Of a stretch of 12,825 bases of DNA, positions 1 to 7,060 are shown in pieces. The stretch spans positions 1 to 12,825 of the forward strand of contig JAJAZO010000428.1 of NCBI GenBank assembly GCA_026785745.1, in the 5' to 3' direction. Under the pieces are notes generated by a model. That model saw only the letters and a list, made by a program, of their open reading frames with translations. It was not told the origin of the DNA and searched no databases. How positions within the stretch are numbered: the stretch's first letter is position 1; the number at the start of each line of letters is the position of its first letter. This stretch comes from Chitinophagaceae bacterium. Lineage in GTDB: Bacteria; Bacteroidota; Bacteroidia; Chitinophagales; Chitinophagaceae. Position numbers and translations under genes: made by a program.

Positions 1-645
1 GATTTAGATACATTGGTTCCCAATCCTTATGTCGCAGGTAAATCTGTGTTTGGTGGTTATTGCGGCCCTGCTGTAAAACCTATTGCTCTAAAGTTTCTTA
101 CTACTATTGCACAAGATGACTTGACAAAGAAAGTTCCTATCTCCGGTATTGGCGGTATCAGCACCTGGAAAGATGCGGTAGAGTTTATGTTGTTGGGTGC
201 AAGCAATGTGCAGGTATGTACAGCTGCTATGAAACATGGTTTCCGAATCATTGAAGATTTGTGCGAAGGGCTTAACAACTGGATGGATGAAAAAGGTTTT
301 AAAAAACTGGATGATTTTATTGGCAAATCTGTTGACACTATCACTCATTGGGAAGACCTCGACATCAATTATCACCATATTGCTAAAATAAACCAGGATA
401 AATGTATTCACTGCGGCCTTTGTTATATAGCTTGTGAAGACACTTCACATCAATCTATCAACCTTGAATATGGCAACCCTTACAATAAGTATACTATCAA
501 GGAAGAAGAATGTGTTGGTTGTAATTTATGCGAATTGGTTTGTCCAGTTGATGATTGTATCACCATGGAAGAACATCGTGTAGCTCCCGAATATATTAAC
601 TGGATCGAATGGCAGAAAAGAGGTTTGCCGCTAAATGACCATTAA
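1..645 (+). CDS. preA: NAD-dependent dihydropyrimidine dehydrogenase subunit PreA, C-terminal part (5' end outside window)
   Basis: This is the C-terminal 214 residues of PreA, which with the flavoprotein PreT reduces uracil and thymine to the 5,6-dihydro forms using NADH, the first step of reductive pyrimidine catabolism in the cytoplasm. The frame is open from base 1, so the start lies upstream; the family is about 420 residues long, so roughly half is present. The FMN-barrel end is seen in VPISGIGGISTWKDAVEF followed by LLGASNVQVCTA. Two 4Fe-4S cluster motifs follow, CIHCGLCYIACEDTSHQ and CVGCNLCELVCPVDDC, the ferredoxin-like tail typical of PreA and of the C-terminus of eukaryotic DPD. 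The stop codon is TAA at 643-645, immediately before a strong hairpin. Its usual partners (preT, dihydropyrimidinase) would be expected upstream, outside the window. The family call is firm; exact substrate preference is not visible. Confidence 0.93.
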   Translation, partial: DLDTLVPNPYVAGKSVFGGYCGPAVKPIALKFLTTIAQDDLTKKVPISGIGGISTWKDAVEFMLLGASNVQVCTAAMKHGFRIIEDLCEGLNNWMDEKGFKKLDDFIGKSVDTITHWEDLDINYHHIAKINQDKCIHCGLCYIACEDTSHQSINLEYGNPYNKYTIKEEECVGCNLCELVCPVDDCITMEEHRVAPEYINWIEWQKRGLPLNDH

Positions 646-680
646 AAAAGGGTAATCATTTTTTCAAAATGACTACCCTT
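644..680 (-). terminator. Intrinsic terminator for the tRNA-Pro gene, probably shared with convergent preA
   Basis: Bases 648-662 and 666-680 form a 15-bp stem with a single A/C mismatch (655/673) and a 3-base loop. On the minus strand the stem is followed by six Ts (complement of 649-644), the classic rho-independent layout, so it should end the tRNA transcript. On the plus strand the hairpin sits two bases after the preA stop codon but lacks a T-run after it, so it could still act as a weaker preA terminator or 3' end protector. Confidence 0.75.
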
Positions 681-692
681 ATACCAAAAGAG

Positions 693-766
693 TCGGGACG
701 ACAAGATTCGAACTTGCGACCACTAGACCCCCAGCCTAGTACGCTACCGGACTGCGCTACGTCCCG
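693..766 (-). tRNA. tRNA-Pro, anticodon GGG
   Basis: Reading the minus strand from 766 to 693 gives a full 74-base cloverleaf: acceptor CGGGACG paired with CGTCCCG, D arm GCGC/GCGT, anticodon stem CTAGG/TCTAG with loop CTGGGGG, five-base variable region, T arm GCAAG/CTTGT with loop TTCGAAT, and discriminator A. The anticodon at positions 34-36 is GGG, reading proline codons CCC/CCU. The first stem base pair C1-G72 is typical of bacterial tRNA-Pro. The 3' CCA is not encoded, so it must be added by nucleotidyltransferase. A G-U pair closes the anticodon stem. The gene stands alone, convergent with preA and divergent from the dihydroorotase-like gene. Confidence 0.95.
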
Positions 767-801
767 AACATAATAACTCAGCAGAATATTTATTGGAAAG
801 G

Positions 802-809
802 CTAAAGTA
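802..809 (-). promoter_or_regulatory. Candidate -7 element for tRNA-Pro
   Basis: The minus strand reads TACTTTAG here, one mismatch from the Bacteroidota -7 consensus TAnnTTTG, 35 bases upstream of the tRNA 5' end. A TTG that could serve as the -33 element lies at 836-834, but the 24-base spacing is a little long. It is only a sequence match in AT-rich DNA, so confidence is low. Confidence 0.3.
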
Positions 810-846
810 GGGCTTTTTGCCATTTTTCTGTACCAAAAACAACCTT

Positions 847-854
847 TATCTTCG
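847..854 (+). promoter_or_regulatory. Candidate -7 promoter element of the dihydroorotase-like operon
   Basis: TATCTTCG matches the Bacteroidota -7 consensus TAnnTTTG at all but one defined position. It ends 7 bases before the ATG at 862, so a transcript from it would have almost no leader. Its position downstream of the alternative start at 817 argues that the protein begins at 862. No convincing -33 TTG is seen at normal spacing. Confidence 0.4.
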
Positions 855-861
855 CCCCTTA

Positions 862-2124
862 ATGAAAATACTCATTAAGCAAGCCAAAATTGTTGACCCC
901 TCCTCTCCTTTCAACGGACAATTAACCGATATTTTTATTGCAAATGGAATGATTACCAAAATTGGTAAATCAATAACTGATAAAGGCGAAAAAGAAATTA
1001 CGATTGAAGGATTATGTGTGTCCCCCGGATGGGTAGATGTGTTTGCCAACTTTGCTGACCCAGGTTATGAATTCAAAGAAACATTGGAAACAGGTGCTGC
1101 AGCTGCTGCTGCTGGTGGTTACACCGATGTGCTGGTGATTCCCAATACCAACCCCGTTAACCATAATAAAGCTGGTATTGAATACATTGTTCAGAAAAGT
1201 AAATCATTACCGGTAAACATTCATCCAATCGGTGCTATTACAAAAAACACCGAAGGAAAAGAACTGGCAGAAATGTATGATATGAAAGCCAGTGGTGCCA
1301 TTGCATTTGGTGATGGAATCAACTGCGTTCAATCAGCCGGTTTGCTGGTAAAGGCTTTGCAATATGTAAAAGCATTTGATGGCATAATAATACAAATGCC
1401 TGATGATAAAAGCATCAACCCGCATGGATTGATGAATGAAGGAATTATTTCTACTCAATTAGGGCTACCAGGCAAACCTGCAATGGCTGAAGAGCTGATT
1501 GTTGCCAGGGATATTAAACTGACCCGGTACGCAGAATCAAAACTTCATTTCACCGGGGTGAGTACAAAAAAATCGCTGGAGTATATTAAAAGAGGTAAAG
1601 AAAGTGGAGTTGCCGTCAGTTGTTCTGTCACCCCTTATCATCTTTTCTTTTGTGATGAGGATTTGCAGGAATATGATTCCAACCTCAAAGTAAACCCGCC
1701 ACTACGCACCAAAGAAGAAAGAGATGTTTTAAGAAAAGCGGTGGCAGATGGCACTGTTGATTGTATTGCTTCGCATCATCTTCCGCATGAATACGACAGC
1801 AAAGTATTGGAGTTTGAATATGCTAAGTTCGGTATGATTGGTTTGGAAACAGCTTATGCAGTTCTCCAAACTTCTGTTCCTTCGGTTTCTCCGGAAAAAT
1901 GGGTGGAACTTTTGTCCATCAATCCCCGCAAATTATTTGGATTGGAGCAAGCAACTATAAAAGAAGGAAGCAATGCATCACTAACATTATTTGAGCCGAA
2001 TAAAAAATGGACAGTTACCGAAAAAGATATTTTTTCAAAATCAAAGAACTCTCCTTTTATTGGAAAAGAACTTACTGGAAAAGTAACTGGCATTATTAAC
2101 GGAAACCAAGCTGTATTACCCTGA
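862..2124 (+). CDS. Dihydroorotase-like protein lacking the metal site (PyrC'-type pseudoenzyme)
   Basis: A 420-residue class I dihydroorotase/cyclic amidohydrolase homologue of normal length. Fold markers are kept: SPGWVDV (54-60), the Gly/Ala-rich [16 protein letters not shown] (94-99), [22 protein letters not shown] (277-282). The metal ligands are gone: the usual DxHxH reads D59-V-F61-A-N63, the HAED histidine is Q178 (QMPD), the HVST histidine is G232 (TGVST), and the catalytic Asp of TDHAPH is H305 (SHHLPH). The substrate arginine after HxH is also replaced (A65). It therefore probably does not hydrolyse dihydroorotate. In Pseudomonas a similarly degenerate PyrC' is a structural partner of aspartate transcarbamoylase; whether this protein does that is unknown. 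ATG 862 was chosen over an in-frame ATG at 817 because homologues begin near [13 protein letters not shown] and a promoter-like element lies between. It heads the operon, with 7 bases to the next gene. Confidence 0.88.
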   Translation: MKILIKQAKIVDPSSPFNGQLTDIFIANGMITKIGKSITDKGEKEITIEGLCVSPGWVDVFANFADPGYEFKETLETGAAAAAAGGYTDVLVIPNTNPVNHNKAGIEYIVQKSKSLPVNIHPIGAITKNTEGKELAEMYDMKASGAIAFGDGINCVQSAGLLVKALQYVKAFDGIIIQMPDDKSINPHGLMNEGIISTQLGLPGKPAMAEELIVARDIKLTRYAESKLHFTGVSTKKSLEYIKRGKESGVAVSCSVTPYHLFFCDEDLQEYDSNLKVNPPLRTKEERDVLRKAVADGTVDCIASHHLPHEYDSKVLEFEYAKFGMIGLETAYAVLQTSVPSVSPEKWVELLSINPRKLFGLEQATIKEGSNASLTLFEPNKKWTVTEKDIFSKSKNSPFIGKELTGKVTGIINGNQAVLP

Positions 2125-2131
2125 TTAAATT

Positions 2132-2617
2132 ATGAAACTATCCCCTGCCATTAAAGCAGTAATCACCGCAAGTATTATGATTGCTATTGCACTCATCACA
2201 TACTATTCAGGCTTACCCGCCAATTCTCCTTTCCAGTATTTAATTTATGCAGTGTATGCCCTGGGAATAACATGGACAGTAGTTGCTTACCGGAATGCTG
2301 AATCATTTACCGGCAAATTTGGTGGACTGTTCAACCAGGGATTCAAATGTTTCATAGTTGTCACTCTGCTAATGGTAGCTTTCACCGGAATATTCAGTAA
2401 AATGCACCCAGAGTTTGCAGAAGAGTCAGCCAAGTTGTATAAGGAAGAATTGGTTTTAAATGCAAAAGACAAGACACCATCCGATATTGAAGAAGATGTG
2501 GCGAGGTATAAAAAGGGATACACCCTAGCACTTATATACGGATCAATTTTCGGATATTTGATAATTGGGGCGGCAGTAACCGCTGTCACATCGCTACTTT
2601 TAACCAGGAGAAAATAA
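2132..2617 (+). CDS. DUF4199 family membrane protein
   Basis: A 161-residue inner-membrane protein recognised as DUF4199, a family largely confined to Bacteroidota and without a known biochemical function. Four hydrophobic helices are visible at about residues 7-26, 33-52, 69-90 and 132-156. Between helices 3 and 4 lies a charged loop (about 93-130, rich in Glu and Lys) with the AEESAKLYKEE and EEDVARYKKGY segments typical of the family. It ends with a positively charged LLLTRRK tail. It starts 7 bases after the dihydroorotase-like gene and ends 3 bases before the GT2 gene, so it is surely cotranscribed with both. From memory this gene order recurs in Bacteroidota, which would suggest a role with the membrane glycosyltransferase, but that is inference. 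Confidence 0.8.
   Translation: MKLSPAIKAVITASIMIAIALITYYSGLPANSPFQYLIYAVYALGITWTVVAYRNAESFTGKFGGLFNQGFKCFIVVTLLMVAFTGIFSKMHPEFAEESAKLYKEELVLNAKDKTPSDIEEDVARYKKGYTLALIYGSIFGYLIIGAAVTAVTSLLLTRRK
2606..2611 (+). promoter_or_regulatory. Shine-Dalgarno sequence of the GT2 gene
   Basis: AGGAGA lies 9 bases before the ATG at 2621, inside the end of the DUF4199 gene. It is one of the few recognisable Shine-Dalgarno sequences in this window and supports the chosen start. Confidence 0.6.
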
Positions 2618-2620
2618 TCA

Positions 2621-3562
2621 ATGGACTTATCCATCGTCATACCATTATTGGATGAAGCAGAATCGCTGCCGGAGCTAACGGCATGGATTGAAAAAGTAAT
2701 GACTGAAAATAAATTCAGCTACGAAGTTATTTATGTGGATGATGGCAGCAGCGATAACTCATGGGAAGTAATTGAGCAGTTAAGGTCAAAGAATCCGAAT
2801 ATTAAAGGCATCAAGTTTCAACGCAATTATGGCAAATCTGCCGGATTGAATGAGGCATTCCGTGCTGCCACTGGCGATGTGGTGATTACAATGGATGCTG
2901 ATTTACAAGACAGCCCCGACGAAATTCCTGAATTAAGAAGAATGGTAATAGAAGACGGCTATGATTTAGTTAGCGGCTGGAAAAAGAAACGCTACGATAA
3001 TACACTGACAAAAAATATTCCTTCCAAATTCTTTAATGCTGTTACCCGGAAAGTATCAGGCATTAAACTGCATGATTTCAATTGCGGATTAAAAGCATAC
3101 AGTCACCGGGTAGTAAAAGGTGTGGAAGTGTATGGCGAAATGCACCGCTATATTCCGGTGTTGGCAAAATGGGCCGGGTTTAAAAAAATTGGTGAGAAAG
3201 TAGTTGAGCACAGTGCCAGGAAATATGGTATTTCAAAATTTGGCTGGAGAAGATTTGTGAATGGCTTCTTAGATTTACTTTCCATCACCTTTGTTGGAAA
3301 ATTTTCAAAAAGACCCATGCACTTCTTTGGTTTGTGGGGATCCCTTTTTTTTATGGCCGGCATGGGTATTTCCATTTACCTCGTCATTTCAAAAATTATT
3401 GATTCCAATTTTGCATTGACTAACCGACCCGGTTTTTTCCTGGCATTAACTTCACTCATTATAGGTATGCAGTTATTCCTTGCTGGCTTTATCGGCGAGT
3501 TGATTTCCCGAAATTCCCCCAACCGGAATGCCTACTTAGTTGAAAAGAAAACTGGTCTTTAA
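2621..3562 (+). CDS. GT2 glycosyltransferase, polyprenyl-phosphate sugar transferase type (GtrB/ArnC/DPM1-like)
   Basis: A 313-residue family 2 glycosyltransferase with an N-terminal GT-A domain and two C-terminal membrane helices (about 233-258 and 271-293). Nucleotide-sugar and metal motifs are intact: VIPLLDEAESLP (6-17), VDDGSSDNS (39-47), QRNYGKSAGL (67-76) and the DxD-bearing MDADLQDSP (91-99). HDFNCGLKAY and KYGISKFGWRRF match the acceptor region of enzymes that move a sugar from a nucleotide to undecaprenyl or dolichyl phosphate on the cytoplasmic face. The product could be a lipid-linked sugar donor or a modifier of a lipid-linked glycan; the sugar cannot be read from the sequence. 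The stop codon overlaps the next start (TAATG at 3560-3564), so translation is likely coupled. Confidence 0.88.
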   Translation: MDLSIVIPLLDEAESLPELTAWIEKVMTENKFSYEVIYVDDGSSDNSWEVIEQLRSKNPNIKGIKFQRNYGKSAGLNEAFRAATGDVVITMDADLQDSPDEIPELRRMVIEDGYDLVSGWKKKRYDNTLTKNIPSKFFNAVTRKVSGIKLHDFNCGLKAYSHRVVKGVEVYGEMHRYIPVLAKWAGFKKIGEKVVEHSARKYGISKFGWRRFVNGFLDLLSITFVGKFSKRPMHFFGLWGSLFFMAGMGISIYLVISKIIDSNFALTNRPGFFLALTSLIIGMQLFLAGFIGELISRNSPNRNAYLVEKKTGL

Positions 3563-4722
3563 TGGCGAAGGTCATCATCATAGGGCCGGCCTACCCGTTG
3601 CGGGGCGGAGGATTAACGACATTTAATCACCGGCTTTCAAAAGAATTAACTACACAGGGACATGATTGCCAGATTTATTCTTTTTCCCTTCAATACCCAT
3701 CTTTTCTTTTTCCTGGCAAAACACAATACAGCGATGAACCTGCACCAGAAGGTATCATTATTAAATCGGTGATCAATTCTATAAACCCTTTTAACTGGAT
3801 AAAAGTCGGTAACCGGCTTAAAAAAGAAAAGGCGGATATAATTATTGTCCGCTTCTGGTTGCCATTGATGGGGCCTGCTCTTGGTACGATATTGAGAAGA
3901 GTAAAAAAAAATAAGCATACAAAAATTATTTGCCTTGCTGACAATGTAATACCACATGAAAAAAGAATTGGCGACAAACCCTTCACCCGTTATTTTCTGA
4001 AAAGCTGTGATGCCTTTATTACCATGAGTGAAAAAGTGCTGGCTGATTTGCGGTTATTTCAAAAAACCATGCCTGATGGCAGGCAGGCAAAACCAGCTTA
4101 CTTAGTTCCTCACCCTTTGTATGATAATTTCGGGGCAATTATATTACGGCAAGATGCAAGAACCCATCTTAACCTTCCGCTAAATGAAAAAATAATTTTA
4201 TTCTTTGGGTTTATCCGGAAATATAAAGGACTTGATTTGCTATTTGAAGCAATGGCCGATGAACGAATAAAGAATGCTGGTATAAAGTTATTAGTTGCCG
4301 GGGAGTTTTATGAAGAGGAGAAAAAATACCGGGAACAAATTGACTTATTGGGAATAAAAGACCAGCTTATGCTTAAAACGGATTTCATTCCCGACAGTGA
4401 GGTAAAATATTATCTCTGTTCGGCAGATGCAGTGGTGCAACCTTATCGTAACGCCACACAAAGCGGTGTAAGCCCCCTCGCCTATCATTTTGAAAAGCCC
4501 ATGATTGTTACCAACGTTGGCGGATTGCCAGCCCTGGTGCCGCATGAAAAAGCAGGGTTAGTTACAGAACCTGAACCAAAAGCCATTGCTGAAAGTATTC
4601 TTAAATTCTATCAATTAGGCGAAGACTATTTTATTCCTCACCTTCGCACAGAAAAACAGAAATATAGCTGGGAGAATATGGTAAATAGCATTTTTCAGTT
4701 AGCAAATGATATAAAGAAATAA
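3562..4722 (+). CDS. GT4 family glycosyltransferase with a small in-frame palindromic insertion
   Basis: A 386-residue GT-B glycosyltransferase. The N-terminal acceptor domain begins with VIIIGPAYPLRGGGLTTF (4-21), the glycine-rich loop of GT4 enzymes. The C-terminal donor domain contains ILFFGFIRKYKGLDLLFEA (a GxxxxxKG phosphate-binding loop), ADAVVQPYRNATQSGVSPLAYHFEKP and VTNVGGLPALV. The first Glu of the usual EX7E motif is replaced (ATQSGVS), which I recall as normal in this Bacteroidota subgroup. Residues 170-176 (MPDGRQA) come from a GC-rich repeat-like insert just before the conserved VPHPLYDNFG segment. It should add a sugar to a growing cytoplasmic glycan. It overlaps the GT2 stop and the gmhA start by one base each, marking strict coexpression. 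Donor and acceptor are unknown. Confidence 0.87.
   Translation: MAKVIIIGPAYPLRGGGLTTFNHRLSKELTTQGHDCQIYSFSLQYPSFLFPGKTQYSDEPAPEGIIIKSVINSINPFNWIKVGNRLKKEKADIIIVRFWLPLMGPALGTILRRVKKNKHTKIICLADNVIPHEKRIGDKPFTRYFLKSCDAFITMSEKVLADLRLFQKTMPDGRQAKPAYLVPHPLYDNFGAIILRQDARTHLNLPLNEKIILFFGFIRKYKGLDLLFEAMADERIKNAGIKLLVAGEFYEEEKKYREQIDLLGIKDQLMLKTDFIPDSEVKYYLCSADAVVQPYRNATQSGVSPLAYHFEKPMIVTNVGGLPALVPHEKAGLVTEPEPKAIAESILKFYQLGEDYFIPHLRTEKQKYSWENMVNSIFQLANDIKK
4069..4089 (+). repeat. 21-bp GC-rich palindromic insert inside the GT4 gene
   Basis: Bases 4070-4075 (TGCCTG) pair exactly with 4080-4085 (CAGGCA) across a 4-base loop, and the core GCCTGATGGCAGGCAGGC also contains a tandem GGCA repeat. It is exactly seven codons long and encodes MPDGRQA. 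Its GC content is far above the surrounding gene. Short palindromes of this kind, encoding GRQA-type peptides, are remembered as dispersed repeats in Bacteroidota genomes; only one copy is in this window, so repeat status is inferred. Confidence 0.55.
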
Positions 4723-5297
4723 TGGATAATAAAATAAGGGATATCATTCAGGCGTCGATAGATACTAAGCTACATTTATTGCAAAACGATGAACTATTGA
4801 CAACCATTGAAAAAGTAGTTGATGTAATCACTACCACATTTAAAAATGGCAAAAGAGTTTATTTATGTGGCAATGGAGGCAGCGCAGCCGATGCACAGCA
4901 CCTCGCTGCTGAATTTTCCGGCCGGTTTTATAAAGACAGAAAAGCTCTGCCTGCGGAAGCACTACATTGCAATACATCCTATTTAACATCCGTTGCCAAT
5001 GATTATGGCTTTGATAATGTCTATTCAAGAATGATTGAAGGTATTGGACAAAGTGGCGATGTATTGATTGGGCTTTCCACTTCTGGCAACTCAGCCAATA
5101 TTATTAAAGCATTTGAAGCAGCAAAAGAGAAAGGCGTTATCACCATTGCTTTTACAGGCAGCTCCGGTGGGCAAATGAAGTCAATCAGCGATTACCTTAT
5201 TAATATCCCATCTACTGACACGCCAAGAATACAGGAAAGCCACATTATGATTGGTCATATCATCTGCGAGTTAGTCGAACACAACTATTTCAAGTAA
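4722..5297 (+). CDS. gmhA: Phosphoheptose isomerase (sedoheptulose 7-phosphate isomerase, SIS domain)
   Basis: A 191-residue SIS-domain protein of the length expected for GmhA, which converts sedoheptulose 7-phosphate to D-glycero-D-manno-heptose 7-phosphate, the first step to nucleotide-activated heptose for LPS core or O-chains. Visible motifs are CGNGGSAADAQHLAAEFSGR (49-68), the phosphate-binding STSGNS (119-124) and TPRIQESHIMIGH (167-179). Residues aligning with the metal and catalytic site of characterised GmhA enzymes are present: H60, E64, Q171 and H179. The start overlaps the preceding stop (TAATG). A HAD phosphatase follows 5 bases after its stop, matching the usual gmhA-gmhB pairing. 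The heptose kinase and nucleotidyltransferase are not in the window, so the final activated sugar (GDP- or ADP-heptose) cannot be decided. Confidence 0.92.
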   Translation: MDNKIRDIIQASIDTKLHLLQNDELLTTIEKVVDVITTTFKNGKRVYLCGNGGSAADAQHLAAEFSGRFYKDRKALPAEALHCNTSYLTSVANDYGFDNVYSRMIEGIGQSGDVLIGLSTSGNSANIIKAFEAAKEKGVITIAFTGSSGGQMKSISDYLINIPSTDTPRIQESHIMIGHIICELVEHNYFK

Positions 5298-5302
5298 TTA
5301 TA

Positions 5303-5863
5303 ATGCAGCAACCCCCTCTCAATTTAAAAGCGGTTGATAAAAGCTGGACACTATTCTTAGACCGTGACGGTGTAATAAATGAAGACAAGGTTGGCAGTTA
5401 CATATTCACCCCCGACGAGTTCGTCTTTATGAAAGGGGCACCTGATTTCTTTAAGGAATTAACGGATAAATTCGGTCATATCATCGTTGTTACCAATCAG
5501 CGGGGCGTAGGCCGTGAGTTGATGACAGAAGATGATTTAACAGCTATTCATAAAAAAATGACCACAGCCATAAATGCCGCCGGTGGCGAAATTGACGGCA
5601 TCTATTATGCTACAGCCATTAATAATGATGACCCTTTTCGAAAACCAAATCCGGGTATGGCATTTAGAGCAAAAGTCCATTTCCCAGACATTGATTTTGC
5701 TAAATCCATCATGATCGGCAATAAATTAAGCGACATGAGTTTTGGTAAAAATGCCGGGATGTACACCATATTTGTAGCCACTACCAACCCCGAAGTACCT
5801 TTCCCCCACCCCGATATTGACCTGAGGTTCGGTTTGTTACAGGATTTTGTCAAAGCTTTATAA
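5303..5863 (+). CDS. HAD-IIIA phosphatase, GmhB-like (heptose bisphosphate or histidinol-phosphate phosphatase family)
   Basis: A 186-residue HAD-IIIA hydrolase. Motif I is FLDRDGVIN with nucleophile D20 and acid/base D22; motif II is VTNQ (T64); R113-K114 in FRKPNPGM is the conserved substrate/phosphate pair; motif IV reads MIGNKLSDM (137-145). In GmhB the enzyme removes the C7 phosphate of heptose 1,7-bisphosphate, which fits the neighbour gmhA. Two differences from E. coli GmhB are clear: the CxH...CxC zinc loop is replaced by the short YYATAINNDDPF, and the motif IV Asp is N140. These may be normal for the Bacteroidota branch. The encoded protein could also act on another sugar phosphate. 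It is the last gene of the operon, 5 bases after gmhA and 104 bases before the next gene. Confidence 0.78.
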   Translation: MQQPPLNLKAVDKSWTLFLDRDGVINEDKVGSYIFTPDEFVFMKGAPDFFKELTDKFGHIIVVTNQRGVGRELMTEDDLTAIHKKMTTAINAAGGEIDGIYYATAINNDDPFRKPNPGMAFRAKVHFPDIDFAKSIMIGNKLSDMSFGKNAGMYTIFVATTNPEVPFPHPDIDLRFGLLQDFVKAL

Positions 5864-5967
5864 GCCCTCACAAAATTTTACAACCCTTTCGGCGTTTCAA
5901 CCATCTGTATTAAACTGTAACTTAGTCTGATAAACCCGATAGCTCTCCGGTCTAAAAAATAATCCTG

Positions 5968-6966
5968 GTGAAAAAAATATTGATAAAATTCTCTTTCTTA
6001 TTCTTCCTGTTACTCTCTTTTGCTATGGTTTCATTTTCGCAGAAACTTACTTCTGCGGATATGAAAAAAATGAGGGCTAAAGAAGATACGCTGAAGGACT
6101 ATTCTTTTTACCTGAACACCGATAGTCTTCCCGCAGACAGGATGATTTCTGACAGTTCGTTTACCAAAACATTAGTCAGGGCATTACAGATAAAAAATTC
6201 CTTTTACTACCCGTTTGATTCGGTAATTGGTATTTCAAAACTATATGCGCCGGATACTTCTTTCCGGATATTCACCTGGGTTATTGCCTTCGATGATTAT
6301 TATGTAAGACAAAAAGGTGCTATACAATTCCGGACACCCGACGGGTCATTAAAACTATTACCCCTCAGAGATTTTTCAGAATTTACCACTAAGCCGCTTG
6401 ACTCAGTTCGCACAAGAAGCAACTGGATCGGTGCCATGTATTATAATATTATAAAGACACAGCACAAGGGCAAAAATTATTACACCCTATTCGGGTTTGA
6501 TAATAACAGTGCCATGAGCAGTATGAAATGGATTGAGGTATTAACTTTTAATGAAAAGAATGAACCAATTTTTGGCGGTCCTTTCTTTAGCTATGAAAAA
6601 GACACAATACCCAAACCAACGCAATACCGGTTCAATATTGAATTTAAAAAGGGAGCCAGAGTGCTGGTTAATTATATTGAAGATTTGAAAATGATCCTGG
6701 TTGACCATTTAGTTTCTGAGAACGATGATACTGATAACCAGTGGACATACATTCCGGACGGCGATCAGGAAGGTTTTAAATGGGAAAACGGCAAATGGGT
6801 GCACATTGACAAAGTATTTACTTATAAACTACAGGACGGACAAGCACCAATAGGTGATCCGCTGCTCGACCCCAAAGGCAACCGGGATGAAAAAAAGTTG
6901 CAGGAAAAAACAGACAAGAATAAGACTAAGGAAAACGGAAAAATTCCGGTCAACTACGACAACTAA
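5968..6966 (+). CDS. Exported protein of unknown function
   Basis: A 332-residue protein I cannot assign to a named family. It begins with a clear Sec signal peptide (KKILIKF, then a hydrophobic run to about residue 22, likely cleaved after SFSQ at 25) and has no lipobox Cys. The mature part is rich in aromatic and charged residues, with FDDYYVRQKGAIQF, SNWIGAMYYNII, KNYYTLFGFDNNS and FKWENGKWVHI, and looks like a globular beta-rich periplasmic domain. The last 40 residues are lysine-rich and probably disordered. The start is GTG at 5968: an in-frame TAA at 5953-5955 excludes any longer form and the signal peptide begins directly at this codon. It stands alone between two glycan operons, over 100 bases from each, so a separate promoter is likely. 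A cell-envelope role is a guess from location only. Confidence 0.75.
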   Translation: MKKILIKFSFLFFLLLSFAMVSFSQKLTSADMKKMRAKEDTLKDYSFYLNTDSLPADRMISDSSFTKTLVRALQIKNSFYYPFDSVIGISKLYAPDTSFRIFTWVIAFDDYYVRQKGAIQFRTPDGSLKLLPLRDFSEFTTKPLDSVRTRSNWIGAMYYNIIKTQHKGKNYYTLFGFDNNSAMSSMKWIEVLTFNEKNEPIFGGPFFSYEKDTIPKPTQYRFNIEFKKGARVLVNYIEDLKMILVDHLVSENDDTDNQWTYIPDGDQEGFKWENGKWVHIDKVFTYKLQDGQAPIGDPLLDPKGNRDEKKLQEKTDKNKTKENGKIPVNYDN

Positions 6967-7060
6967 GCTTTCTCCTTACCTCTTCCAGTTTCACCCTGCT
7001 TTGGCTACTTGTGCTACGTAGGGTTTAGGTAACACTGCCTTAAAACAAATCCCGAAGTAG

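Noticed and set aside
817..861. Longer start for the dihydroorotase-like gene at ATG 817
   Set aside because: The extra 15 residues ([15 protein letters not shown]) do not resemble the family N-terminus, and a promoter-like TATCTTCG lies inside them; ATG 862 gives the normal start.
3646..3986. Two overlapping minus-strand reading frames of about 100 codons
   Set aside because: Both lie opposite the well-supported GT4 gene, have no recognisable motifs and no upstream signals.
5864..5967. Possible terminator or promoter in the gap after the HAD gene
   Set aside because: I see no hairpin with a T-run and no good TAnnTTTG element, so nothing is annotated.
7014..7021. CTACGTAG palindrome in the gap before wzm
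   Set aside because: Only 8 bases, no second copy nearby and no flanking structure; expected by chance.
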